Part shown: piece by piece, positions 6,853-15,370 of the stretch | Numbering within the stretch: the first letter of the stretch is position 1 | How the letters are laid out: every line of letters begins with the position of its first letter | Source: Jannaschia maritima | Lineage (GTDB): Bacteria > Pseudomonadota > Alphaproteobacteria > Rhodobacterales > Rhodobacteraceae | Direction of reading: 5' to 3' | Assembly: GCF_030973515.1 (NCBI RefSeq) | Contig: NZ_JARGZA010000026.1 | Coordinates: 1-36,521, forward strand | Length of the DNA stretch: 36,521 bases | The notes under the pieces: generated by a model | Told to the model about the DNA's origin: nothing | Database searches by the model: none | Seen by the model: only the letters and a program-made list of their open reading frames with translations | Translations under genes and position numbers: made by a program

Positions 6853-8282
6853 GCCGCGAGCAGATAGGCCAGGCCCGCCGCCGCCAGCGTCGCGCCGATC
6901 ATGGCCATGTCCCAGCGGATCGATATGGCGGGCACCGCGCGCTTGGCGTGGACGAACAGGATCGGCGCTGCCGCCAGGGGGGCCAGGACCATGGCCAGCA
7001 CGGTCGCGTTCGGCCCCGCCAGCCGCCACGCCGTCAGCATCCCCGCGATCATGACGACCACCGCGACGGCGTTGGCCACGGCCATCACCGCGCTGCGCCC
7101 CTCCGACAGGAGGATCGAGGAGGCCAGCGATTGCTGGCGGATCAGGAAGTCGACCGACATCAGGATCAGGAACACGGACGCGCCGTAGTATTCCTCCGGA
7201 TAGATCGTGCGGATCAGCAGGTCGCCGGCCCCCAGAGCGCAGGCGAAGCCCAGGGCCAGGATCGCGTAGAAGCCCGCCCGCGCCCTGCCCAGGAGGGCGG
7301 GAAAGGCGTCGCGCCGGTCGCGCAGCGTTTCGGCGAAGGCGGAGAAGATCACCGAGTTCGATATCGCGCGCATCACCGTGACGCCGGACTGCACCCAGAG
7401 CATCGCGATGGCGAACAGGCCGAAGGCCCGCGCGTCGAGCAGCGCGCCGAGGATCAGGCGGCCCCCGTTGCTCAGGATGAAGAACGCGACCGAGGACCCG
7501 ATGATCCAGCGGCCGAACGTCCACATCTCGGCGGCGATCGCCCGGTCCCAGACGGGCGGCCCGACCAGGTCGCGATGCAGCGCGTGCGAGGCGAGGACGC
7601 GGAAGGCCGTGCCGATCGCCGTGCCGATGACCAGGGCCCAGACCGACGGCTCGATCAGGACCGCGCCCAGCGTCGCCGCGAAGGTCACGACGTGGCTGAC
7701 GGTCATCAGCACCGTGTTGCGCCGCAGGTTCATGCGCCGCGCATCGCGGATGACGCCGATGGATTCCGCGGATCCCAGCACGATCGTCAGGGCCGAGACG
7801 GCGATGAGCGCGGGCAGGCGGGGATCGGCATAGACGCTGTCGGGCGGCGCGAGCGCCGGGGCGAGCAGCCACAGCAGGCCCGCCACCGCCAGGACCCCGC
7901 CCGCCACGAACAGGCCGCGCACGAACCGCACCGTCCAGGCGACGCGCAGGAAATGGCGCTCCTCGCCTCGCTCGGAGCGGATGACGCTCTGACGCACGCC
8001 GATGTCCGAGATCAGCTCGATCATGACGCCGACCATGACGACCACCGCCATCAGGCCGAAGGCTTCGGGCATCAGCAGGCGGGTCAGGATCAGGTTGCTG
8101 ACCAGCGACAGGCTGCGCTGGAGCCCCGTGCCGCCCAGCGTCCAGGCCAGCGAGGACAGGCTGCGGCGGCGGAAGGTCCGCCCCCGCTCGGCCCGCGCGG
8201 CGGCGTCCGGGTCGGAGCCAGGGGGCGGGCTCGCGGATCCCGGGGGCGGAGGGGCGGCCCCACCCGCGCTGAGGTCAGCCAA
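6849..8282 (-). CDS. Wzx-type polysaccharide flippase
   Basis: A 477-residue integral membrane protein of the oligosaccharide flippase (PST/MOP) group, expected to move the undecaprenyl-linked EPS repeat unit across the inner membrane. The entry is recognisable from SLAWTLGGTGLQRSLSLVSNLILTRLL followed by MPEAFGLMAVVVMVG; the rest is a succession of about 12 or more hydrophobic segments with short basic loops. The only plausible start is TTG at 8282, which overlaps the end of the upstream glycosidase gene by eight bases and implies translational coupling. A Pro/Ala-rich lead of about 35 residues precedes the first helix. At its 3' end it overlaps the convergent glycosyltransferase by four bases. 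Confidence 0.88.
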   Translation of the reverse strand: MADLSAGGAAPPPPGSASPPPGSDPDAAARAERGRTFRRRSLSSLAWTLGGTGLQRSLSLVSNLILTRLLMPEAFGLMAVVVMVGVMIELISDIGVRQSVIRSERGEERHFLRVAWTVRFVRGLFVAGGVLAVAGLLWLLAPALAPPDSVYADPRLPALIAVSALTIVLGSAESIGVIRDARRMNLRRNTVLMTVSHVVTFAATLGAVLIEPSVWALVIGTAIGTAFRVLASHALHRDLVGPPVWDRAIAAEMWTFGRWIIGSSVAFFILSNGGRLILGALLDARAFGLFAIAMLWVQSGVTVMRAISNSVIFSAFAETLRDRRDAFPALLGRARAGFYAILALGFACALGAGDLLIRTIYPEEYYGASVFLILMSVDFLIRQQSLASSILLSEGRSAVMAVANAVAVVVMIAGMLTAWRLAGPNATVLAMVLAPLAAAPILFVHAKRAVPAISIRWDMAMIGATLAAAGLAYLLAA

Positions 8283-11226
8283 GGTCGATCACGTAGATGT
8301 GGGCATTCGCCTCCGGCAAGCCGCAGGCCGGGCCGCCGGTGGTGCCGTCGACGCGCAGGACGCCGCCTTCGATCACGCCGCCGCCCATCTCGACGGTCTC
8401 GATGCGCGCGGGCATGCCGTCGATGCCGTTGTCGTCGTGGCGCCCCGCGGTGCGGTGCAGCGTGACGCGCGCGACCCCGTCCGCCGCCTCGCGCGGCAGC
8501 GCGATCTCCAGGGGCGTGCAGCCGCGCCGCGCGGGGTCGGGGTGGTCGGGCACCTTGCGCGACACCGCGGTCACGGTCAGCCGCACGGGCGTGCCGTCCG
8601 CGTCCCGCTCGCGCGAGGCGTAGACCGCGACCAGCGGTGAATCCGGGACGTCCACGCGCCGGCCCCGCCCCGCCTCCAGATCGGTGCGCGGCGCGGACAG
8701 GGTGCGCACGGGCAGCGTCTCGCCCGGGCCCGCGCGGTTCATCAGCGTGGGCAGGGCCCAGGACATGTAGGTCAGGTCCCCCAGATGCCACGGCGCGTGG
8801 CTGCTCCAATGGGTGCCCTCGCGGAACAGGAAGAAGTTTTGCATCGAGAACCCTTCGGCGCGCATCGCCAGGAAGCCGTCCAGCGTGGCGACGCCCGCCG
8901 CCTGGCTGTTCATCACCCGGATCTGCGCCTCGGTCTGCGCTTCGGTGACGCGGTGTCCGTTCAGTCCGTTGATCGTGTAGCCGGGTCCCGCCTCGTAGGT
9001 GCCGATCTCGATCTCGCGGTCCTGGTCCGCCGCCACGGCGTCCACGGCGGCGCGCAGCCTCCGGGCATCGGGCAGGATGACCTGCCCCACCTGGTTGAGG
9101 ACGCTGAAGAAGCTCTCCGGCGTCGGCTCGACGGGCCCCTCGCCGGTGTCCCAGCCGCCGTTGTAGGCCGCAATGGAGACCAGGTCGGAGGCCTCCGGCG
9201 CCGCGCGCGCGGCCTGCGCGCCGTACTCGTTGATGGCCCAGCCGCCGATCACGAAGCGCGTCGCCTCCTCCAGGCCGGAAGGGTCCCACCACGGGCTGGA
9301 GCGCAGGACCCGGGCGACGCGGACCTGGAACAGCCCGTAGACGGTGCCCTCCTTCAGGCGCTCGCCCGTGGCGGCGTCGCGCATCCGCGGAAAGGTCCAG
9401 GGCGCGAACATGCCGTTCCACGTCTCGTTTCCGACCTCGAACCAGATGCGGTCGAAGGCGTCGGTCCAGGGCGCGGTGCGGCCCTGGGCGTGGCGCAGGG
9501 CGGCCCAGGGCTTCTGGGCGGGATCATCGGTGTCTGGATCGAAGGGCGCGGCCAGCCATTCCACCAGGCCCAGCCATTCGGCGTCGCTCAGATGCGGCTC
9601 GACCTGCAGCCAGGGATCGATCCCCGTCTCCTCCATCAGGCGCAACGAGGTGGCCAGGCCCGCCCGCCCGCGATAGTCGTCCAGAAGGGCGCGGAGGTCG
9701 TAGGTCCGCACCCCGGTCTTGATCGTCTGGTGGGTGCGCAGCGCCGACAGCCCGGCCTCGCGCAGGCGGTCCCTTGCCTCGGGCGGGGCATAGACGTGGC
9801 CCGTGTCGGCGCGGTACAGGCGCATGTCGTCCACGTCGACGCGCCCCGGCCCCCGCAGCACCAGCTTCAGCCGTCCGGGCGACTTGGACGTCAGGACGGC
9901 GGGGATCCGCAGCTCCACGACCGCATGGGTCCAGTCGGTGCCATAATCCACGATGACGGGCCGCACGAGGCGTTCGAGCGGGCCGTCGAAGGACAGGGTC
10001 GCGCGGCCGGGGCGCGACCCGCGCAGGCGGACCTCGAAGCGGTAGGGGACGTCGTCGCGCAAGATGGGATACCAGCTCTGCTCCGTGCCGGCGTGGTTGT
10101 ACCGGCCCAGCGTCACGGGGCGGGGACCGGCCAGGTCCAGGCGCAGGAAGCTGCGCCCGCCCCATCCCTCGGCCAGCGCGAACCCGTCGGGATGCGGCTC
10201 GTGCGTCCAGCGCGCGTCCGGGCGCTCGTCGGGCCACCAGCCCACCATGCCGCGGCGGATCCGCGAAGCCTCGTTCGCGTCCCAGATCCGGTCGGAAACG
10301 AGCGCCCCGCGCCGGGGCGTCGCGATCTCCTTGCGCACGATCACCATGTCGCCGCGCCGGACGGGCGGGCCCGCATCGCCCAAGTCGACGAAGTTGCCGC
10401 GCATCTCCTCCGGCGGACCGTAGCTGGAATAGACCAGATAGGCCGCCACGGGCGTTTCCGGGGCGTCCCAGTCCAGGCGCACTAGGCCGCGCGCGTCCAC
10501 CCGGCCCCGCAGGCCCCGGGGCGCGTCCGGCCCGCCCTCCGCGGCCCCGTCGATCTCCGGGCGGTCGATCAGGCCGTCCTTTCCCGCCTGCTTCAGCGTA
10601 CGGGGCAGCTGGACGCGCACGGCCTCCGAATGGTCCGACAGGCGCCCCTGCGCGTCCACCGCCCGAAGGGAGAACCAGCGCGGCCGGTCCGGGCGCGACC
10701 ATTCGGAGAAGCCCAGCCGGACTTGGGTCGCGTTCCCCGCGACGGCGCTGCGCTTGGAAAGCGCCCGGTGCCATCCGGTCAGCACGTGCCCGCCTTCGGG
10801 CACGACATCCTCGCGCACGATGCGCAGCCGTCCGTCCTCGATGCGCATCACCGTGACCTGCGCCCCGTCGAGCGCCCCGCTGCGCAGGGTGTCGAAGCGT
10901 CCCAGCGCCACCGGATCCGCCAGGATGAGGCCGGGGCGGTCCGCGGGCGCGTCCGCGTTCGCGAAGAACCGGTCGCGCAGGAACACGGGCTCGAAGTCGC
11001 CCCCCAGCATCGCGGGCTCGCCCTGCCTGATGGTGGCGACCGTGGCGGCCATCGCGTGCGGGGGCGGCGCGACCGCCGCCTCGCCCACCAGGAAGCGCGC
11101 GACCTCCGCGGCCCGGCCGGGTGCGGCCCCGAGCGTCGCGGCCAGCGCCGCCACGACGACGACGCGCGCGGCCGCCGCGATCGCGATGGGAATCGATGGG
11201 AAGGGGATGGGCGCGATGCGTGGCAT
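8275..11226 (-). CDS. Large secreted glycoside-hydrolase-like protein
   Basis: A 983-residue protein starting at an ATG preceded by GGAGAT, with a signal peptide of about 38 residues. After an N-terminal region it shows a fibronectin-like stretch (about 240-270), then a beta-sandwich-like region that may bind carbohydrate, then a probable (beta/alpha)8 barrel. In the barrel, WFEVGNETWN (Glu near 601) has the Asn-Glu acid/base signature of clan GH-A enzymes, and EIGTYEAGPG (Glu near 745) is a good nucleophile candidate. This suggests a retaining glycosidase or lyase-like enzyme acting on the exported polysaccharide in the periplasm or outside. I cannot assign a numbered GH family. It is followed by the flippase with an eight-base overlap. 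The 243 bp between it and the divergent polymerase gene hold no gene and no clear promoter. Confidence 0.72.
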   Translation of the reverse strand: MPRIAPIPFPSIPIAIAAAARVVVVAALAATLGAAPGRAAEVARFLVGEAAVAPPPHAMAATVATIRQGEPAMLGGDFEPVFLRDRFFANADAPADRPGLILADPVALGRFDTLRSGALDGAQVTVMRIEDGRLRIVREDVVPEGGHVLTGWHRALSKRSAVAGNATQVRLGFSEWSRPDRPRWFSLRAVDAQGRLSDHSEAVRVQLPRTLKQAGKDGLIDRPEIDGAAEGGPDAPRGLRGRVDARGLVRLDWDAPETPVAAYLVYSSYGPPEEMRGNFVDLGDAGPPVRRGDMVIVRKEIATPRRGALVSDRIWDANEASRIRRGMVGWWPDERPDARWTHEPHPDGFALAEGWGGRSFLRLDLAGPRPVTLGRYNHAGTEQSWYPILRDDVPYRFEVRLRGSRPGRATLSFDGPLERLVRPVIVDYGTDWTHAVVELRIPAVLTSKSPGRLKLVLRGPGRVDVDDMRLYRADTGHVYAPPEARDRLREAGLSALRTHQTIKTGVRTYDLRALLDDYRGRAGLATSLRLMEETGIDPWLQVEPHLSDAEWLGLVEWLAAPFDPDTDDPAQKPWAALRHAQGRTAPWTDAFDRIWFEVGNETWNGMFAPWTFPRMRDAATGERLKEGTVYGLFQVRVARVLRSSPWWDPSGLEEATRFVIGGWAINEYGAQAARAAPEASDLVSIAAYNGGWDTGEGPVEPTPESFFSVLNQVGQVILPDARRLRAAVDAVAADQDREIEIGTYEAGPGYTINGLNGHRVTEAQTEAQIRVMNSQAAGVATLDGFLAMRAEGFSMQNFFLFREGTHWSSHAPWHLGDLTYMSWALPTLMNRAGPGETLPVRTLSAPRTDLEAGRGRRVDVPDSPLVAVYASRERDADGTPVRLTVTAVSRKVPDHPDPARRGCTPLEIALPREAADGVARVTLHRTAGRHDDNGIDGMPARIETVEMGGGVIEGGVLRVDGTTGGPACGLPEANAHIYVIDLG

Positions 11227-11469
11227 GTCCGCGGATCTCCGTGGTGATGGTCTGGGCGGCGGCCTCCGCCGGAGCCGGTCCCGCCGGGACGACCGGACGG
11301 CTACAGCATCGCCCACGGATGTGAAAGCCATCCTAACGGGGCCCGGCGCGGTGTCGCGGCGCCGTGCCGGTCCGGTTCGCATTTCCGCCGCATCCGTGGC
11401 ATAGGCCCCCCGCAGGCCCCGCCTCCCGCGGCGGCCCCGACCCGAGCCCATTCCCGAGGCGGACGCGCG

Positions 11470-13953
11470 ATGACCACCCTCGCCCTCATGCTGTGGCCCA
11501 TCGTCGTGCTGGTGCTGTTCCGCCGGCTGTCGATCCCGGCCGCCCTGGCCTGGTCGGTGGTGGGCGGATACCTGCTGCTGCCCCCCGGCGCGCGCTACGA
11601 CCTGCCGGTGCTGCCGCCCTACGACAAGACCACGATGCCCATCGTGGCGGCGGCGCTGATGTGCCTGCTCGTCTCCACCTCCGCGCCGGTCCGCCGCGCC
11701 CTGCGCGGGACGCGCGACGACCGCCCGGCCCGGCCCGGGGGCCCCCGCGCCGCCGCGCGTGGCGGCGGGGCCGATCCCACTCTCGCGGTGCTGCGGGCGA
11801 CCGCGCGGCGGCGGTCCAGCCGCCCGGCCCTCCTGGGGATCGCCACGCTGCTGCTGGCCGTTCCGGTCGGGGCCGCCCTGACGAACGGCGAGTCCCTGAA
11901 CTTCGGACCGCGCTTCCTGTCGGGCCTCGACTTCTACGACGCGCTATCGGGGGTGTCGCGCTTCCTGATGATGCTCCTGCCATTCCTCGTGGCGCGGCGC
12001 TACCTCGTGACCGCCGACGCGCAGGCGACGCTGCTGAAGGTGCTGGTCCTGTCAGGTCTGGGCTATGCCCTGCTCGCGCTGGTGGAGGTCCGCCTGTCGC
12101 CGCAGCTCAACAACTGGATCTACGGCTACTACGCCCACAACTTCAACCAGCACATCCGGGCGGGCGGGTTCCGGCCCATGATCTTCCTGGAGCACGGCCT
12201 GCGGGTCGGCATCTTCTTCGCGATGACGGTTCTGCTGGCGGCGGCCCTGTGGCGCGCGGCGCGGTCCGGACGCCTGTCCGGCGCGGTCCCCGACCCCGCC
12301 CTGCCCGCCGAACCGCCGCCGTCCGCCGACACGGCCCCCGCCTCCGCCGATGCGACCCCCGCCCCCGCCGGTCCCGGTCCGTCCCGCCGTCCGCCCCCCC
12401 GCCCCCCCCGGGGGGGGCGGGCGCCCGCCCTGTGGCTGGCGGCCTGCTTCGCGCTCTTCGTCACGCTGTTCCTGTCCAAGACCTTGGGCGCCTTCCTCAT
12501 CGCGTTGGCGCTCCTGCCCGTAGCCCTGCTGCTGCGGCCGCGGTTCCAGACCCTCGTCGCGGCGGGCCTGGCGCTGTTCGTGGTGGTCTATCCGATCACC
12601 CGGGGCGCGGGCCTCGTGCCGACGGGCGCCATCGTCGACGCGGCGGCGCGCATCGACACGTCGCGCGCCGCCTCCCTGGCGTTCCGCTTCGACAACGAGG
12701 ACATCCTTCTGGACCGCGCGGGCGAGAAGCCGCTGTTCGGCTGGGGCGGCTACAGCCGCAACCGGGTCTTCGACCCCGAAACGGGCCGCGACCTGTCGAT
12801 CACGGACGGAACCTGGGTCCTGACGATCGGCACCTACGGGTGGGTGGGCTACCTGGCGTATTTCGGACTGCTGACGCTGCCGTTGTTCTGGATGCTGCGC
12901 GTGCCCGCCGCGCGGGGCGACCCGATCATGGCGGGCTTGGCGCTGGCTCTGACGGCGAACCTGATCGACCTCCTGCCGAACTCGGCGCTGACCCCCCTGA
13001 CCTGGTTGATCGCGGGGGCGATGGTCGGCCGGCTGGAAGCGCTGACTACCCCGATCCCGGCCCCCGCCCCCGCTCCGGTTCCCGCCCCCGGGGACGGGAC
13101 GCGGACCCGCCCCGGGGGGCGCGCGGCGCAGCCGTCCAGGCCCCGCCTGCCGACCGCCCGCCCCGCCCCCGCCGCGCGGGCGGCGGACGCCTCGGGGCGC
13201 AGGCCGTCGGGAAGGCGGCCTTCCAGCGACCCGTCCAACAGGCGGCGCAGCCAGGCGGCCTCCCGCGGGAGGGCGAACTCGGCCACGACCTTCGCGCGGC
13301 CCGCCCGGCCCATCGCCGCGGCGCGCCCCGGGTCGCGGGCCAGGGCGTCCATCGCGCGGGCCAGCCCCGCCCCGTCGCCCGGCGCCACCAGGAGGCCGGA
13401 CACCCCGTCCTCCACTAGCTCCGGCACGCCCGCGATGCGCGTGGTCACGACCGGAAGGCCGGTGGCCATCGCTTCCATCAGCACGACGGGCACGCCTTCG
13501 GCGAAGGAGGGCAGGACGAGCATGTCCGCCACCCCCAGCGTGTCCGCCACGCCGCTTTGGGACAGGTATCCGGTGAAGGCGACGCGGTCCCCGAGCCCCA
13601 GCGCCGCCGCCCGCGCCTCCAGGGCGGGTCGCTCGGGACCGTCGCCCACCAGCGTCGCGCGCAGCCCGGGATGGTCCGACGCCAGGCGGGCCAGCGCATC
13701 CAGGAGCAGGGGCGCCCCCTTCACGCCCGCCAGGCGGCCCACGAAGACTACGTGGCAGGCGCCCGCCTCCGCGCCCGCCCGCGCCGCGGCGGGGCCCCGG
13801 GCGGGCAGGCGGTCCGGATCGACGCCGCAATGCACGATGCGCAGCCGGTTCCAGTGCCCCTGGTCGGAGAACAGCATCGCCTGGGAGCGCGCGAAGTGGC
13901 TGATGCAGGCCACGAAGGCTGCGCGGGCGACCTTCTCGTCCAGGCGCCAGTGA
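11470..13953 (+). CDS. O-antigen ligase/polymerase-like (Wzy) membrane protein
   Basis: The credible protein is about 530 residues: repeated hydrophobic segments from MTTLALMLWPIVVLVLF onward, a Pro/Ala-rich loop at about 278-317, and a large polar loop (RFDNEDILLDRAGEKPLFGWGG, then FDPETGRDLSITDG) followed by more helices, as in O-antigen ligase/Wzy polymerases. It would join flipped repeat units in the periplasm. The ATG at 11470 follows a GAGG. The last helix ends near 13040, but no in-frame stop occurs until 13953, so the formal 827-residue frame continues through a Pro-rich linker into sequence antisense to the GT4 gene. That tail is low-complexity and probably not native. A frameshift is possible: TGA sits in another frame at 13043-13045. 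Confidence 0.72.
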   Translation: MTTLALMLWPIVVLVLFRRLSIPAALAWSVVGGYLLLPPGARYDLPVLPPYDKTTMPIVAAALMCLLVSTSAPVRRALRGTRDDRPARPGGPRAAARGGGADPTLAVLRATARRRSSRPALLGIATLLLAVPVGAALTNGESLNFGPRFLSGLDFYDALSGVSRFLMMLLPFLVARRYLVTADAQATLLKVLVLSGLGYALLALVEVRLSPQLNNWIYGYYAHNFNQHIRAGGFRPMIFLEHGLRVGIFFAMTVLLAAALWRAARSGRLSGAVPDPALPAEPPPSADTAPASADATPAPAGPGPSRRPPPRPPRGGRAPALWLAACFALFVTLFLSKTLGAFLIALALLPVALLLRPRFQTLVAAGLALFVVVYPITRGAGLVPTGAIVDAAARIDTSRAASLAFRFDNEDILLDRAGEKPLFGWGGYSRNRVFDPETGRDLSITDGTWVLTIGTYGWVGYLAYFGLLTLPLFWMLRVPAARGDPIMAGLALALTANLIDLLPNSALTPLTWLIAGAMVGRLEALTTPIPAPAPAPVPAPGDGTRTRPGGRAAQPSRPRLPTARPAPAARAADASGRRPSGRRPSSDPSNRRRSQAASRGRANSATTFARPARPIAAARPGSRARASIARASPAPSPGATRRPDTPSSTSSGTPAMRVVTTGRPVAIASISTTGTPSAKEGRTSMSATPSVSATPLWDRYPVKATRSPSPSAAARASRAGRSGPSPTSVARSPGWSDARRASASRSRGAPFTPARRPTKTTWQAPASAPARAAAGPRAGRRSGSTPQCTMRSRFQCPWSENSIAWERAKWLMQATKAARATFSSRRQ

Positions 13954-14453
13954 TGGGGGGCGAAGAACTCCGCCGGGCCGTGCAGCGTGAAGCTGAAGGG
14001 CAGCCCCGCGATGCGCGCGGCCAGCATCGCCACGCTGCACGAGCTGTCGGCGAAGTGGTTGTGCAGGTGGTCCGCGCCGATCGCATGGAGGCGGTCGGCC
14101 AGCACCCCCGCCTCCAGCAGGTAGAACCCCTGCCACAGCGCCGCCTTCGCCCCGGGCGGGCGCATGCGCCAGGCCAGGGCCGCGGCCCCCAGCCAGCGGC
14201 GCGGCGCGCGCGCGAAGGTACGGGCCTGCGCCCCCAGAAGCCGCCGCGGCGATCGCGCGGCCTCCAGCACGGCGAAGGTGGCGGCCTGCTCCGCGCGCAG
14301 GGCGTCGTCGACCATGTGCTCCGCGCCCGCGCGCCGGATCGTGTGGGTGGCGACGTCCAGCCCCCCCGCCCGCAGGGCCGCGACCTCGCGTTGGATGAAG
14401 GTGTCGGTGGCGCGGGGGTACTCGCCGGTCAGGTAGGCGATCCTGCGGGTCAC
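12849..14453 (-). CDS. Family 4 glycosyltransferase (WcaL-like)
   Basis: A GT-B enzyme of about 420 residues: N-terminal acceptor domain with YLTGEYPRATDTFIQREV and HLHNHFADSS, FTLHGPAEFF, then the nucleotide-sugar domain with VVFVGRLAGVKG, LVGDGPERPALE and the E-x7-E region FAEGVPVVLMEAM (about 318-328). It resembles colanic-acid WcaL-type transferases. The GTG start at 14453 overlaps the TGA of the epimerase gene (GTGA), which fixes it. Family similarity ends near residue 421 (about 13190). No in-frame stop follows until 12849, so the frame continues 113 residues antisense to the polymerase gene. A TAG lies in another minus-strand frame at 13046-13048, so a one-base indel in the C/G runs near 13085-13120 could explain the extension. 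Confidence 0.8.
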   Translation of the reverse strand: MTRRIAYLTGEYPRATDTFIQREVAALRAGGLDVATHTIRRAGAEHMVDDALRAEQAATFAVLEAARSPRRLLGAQARTFARAPRRWLGAAALAWRMRPPGAKAALWQGFYLLEAGVLADRLHAIGADHLHNHFADSSCSVAMLAARIAGLPFSFTLHGPAEFFAPHHWRLDEKVARAAFVACISHFARSQAMLFSDQGHWNRLRIVHCGVDPDRLPARGPAAARAGAEAGACHVVFVGRLAGVKGAPLLLDALARLASDHPGLRATLVGDGPERPALEARAAALGLGDRVAFTGYLSQSGVADTLGVADMLVLPSFAEGVPVVLMEAMATGLPVVTTRIAGVPELVEDGVSGLLVAPGDGAGLARAMDALARDPGRAAAMGRAGRAKVVAEFALPREAAWLRRLLDGSLEGRLPDGLRPEASAARAAGAGRAVGRRGLDGCAARPPGRVRVPSPGAGTGAGAGAGIGVVSASSRPTIAPAINQVRGVSAEFGRRSIRFAVRASAKPAMIGSPRAAGTRSIQNNGSVSSPKYAR

Positions 14454-15370
14454 CGCGCGGCGTCCCGGTCGGCCGCCAGGGCGCGCGCGAAGGGTCGGGC
14501 CGGCGGCGCCCCCGCCATCAGAGCGCGCATCGCCGCGTCGTCGTAGGTCACGGGCCGGAACCGCGCGGCGAAGCGGTCGCGCCGGCCCAGGGGGGCGGCC
14601 AGCGCCAGGACCGGTCCCAGCGGCACGCCCACCGGGCGCAGCCCCAGGGCGCGGGTCCAGTCGGCGCGCGTCGGCGGGTCGGGGTCGACCAGGTTCACGG
14701 CCCGCACCGCGCCGGCGGGCGGCGGGTCGTCCGCCACCCGGAGCAGGGCCTCGGCGCAGCGGTCGACGTGGATCGCGGGCACGCGGCCCCGGGCCGCGGG
14801 GCACAGGACGCGGCCCCCGCCCAGGCGGAAGCCAACCTGCGCGCTCCAGTCGCGTCCGGGGCCGTGGATCGCGCCGGGCCGGGCCAGCGTCACGGCCGGC
14901 CCCCCCTCCCCGGCGGCGGCGCGCGCCGCGTCCTCCTGCGCGCGCTTGGCGGCGGCATAGCCGTCGGGCGCGGCGCCCGCGTCCACGAGCGGCGAGGCTT
15001 CCGACAAGGTGTCGCCATCCGCCATCCCCGCCACGTCGTAGACCGAGAACGAGGACACCAGCACCAGATGCGCCACCCCCGCCCCGCGCATCGCCACCAG
15101 GACCGCGTCCGTCGCGGCTGCCGTGTCGCGCGCCATGCGCGCGGCGTCGCCGGTCGTCGCGGCGGCCGCGTGGATCACCGCGCGCGCGCCGCGCAGATGC
15201 GGCACCAGGGCGGCCGCGGCGTCGGGGGCAGACAGGTCGCAGGCGATCGTGCCGTCCTCGCCCCGCCGGGACAGGGCCGTGACGGGCCCGCCCGCCGCCG
15301 CCCGCGCCGCCGCCACGACGGCGCGCCCGAGGAAGCCGTTCGCTCCCGTGACGGCCAGGGCCCCGCTCAC
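14450..15370 (-). CDS. NAD-dependent epimerase/dehydratase family protein
   Basis: A 306-residue extended SDR protein. The Rossmann glycine motif TGANGFLG is at about 8-15, a Ser-rich LVLVSSFSVYD stretch near 106, and the catalytic YxxxK as Y138/K142 in DGYAAAKRAQ. It probably modifies a nucleotide sugar (epimerisation, reduction or dehydration) for the EPS; the substrate is not readable. The GTG start at 15370 overlaps the TGA of the upstream Gfo/Idh gene by GTGA, and its own TGA overlaps the GT4 start the same way, so translation of the three is tightly coupled. It carries the full set of SDR residues and normal length. Confidence 0.87.
   Translation of the reverse strand: MSGALAVTGANGFLGRAVVAAARAAAGGPVTALSRRGEDGTIACDLSAPDAAAALVPHLRGARAVIHAAAATTGDAARMARDTAAATDAVLVAMRGAGVAHLVLVSSFSVYDVAGMADGDTLSEASPLVDAGAAPDGYAAAKRAQEDAARAAAGEGGPAVTLARPGAIHGPGRDWSAQVGFRLGGGRVLCPAARGRVPAIHVDRCAEALLRVADDPPPAGAVRAVNLVDPDPPTRADWTRALGLRPVGVPLGPVLALAAPLGRRDRFAARFRPVTYDDAAMRALMAGAPPARPFARALAADRDAAR

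Noticed and set aside
5575-7872. 765-residue minus-strand open frame
   Set aside because: Part lies antisense to the GT2 gene and part in a wrong frame of the flippase gene; the translation is low-complexity.
11364-13418. 684-residue plus-strand frame overlapping the polymerase gene
   Set aside because: It is Arg/Pro/Ala-rich without membrane helices, while the frame from 11470 gives a clear polytopic protein.
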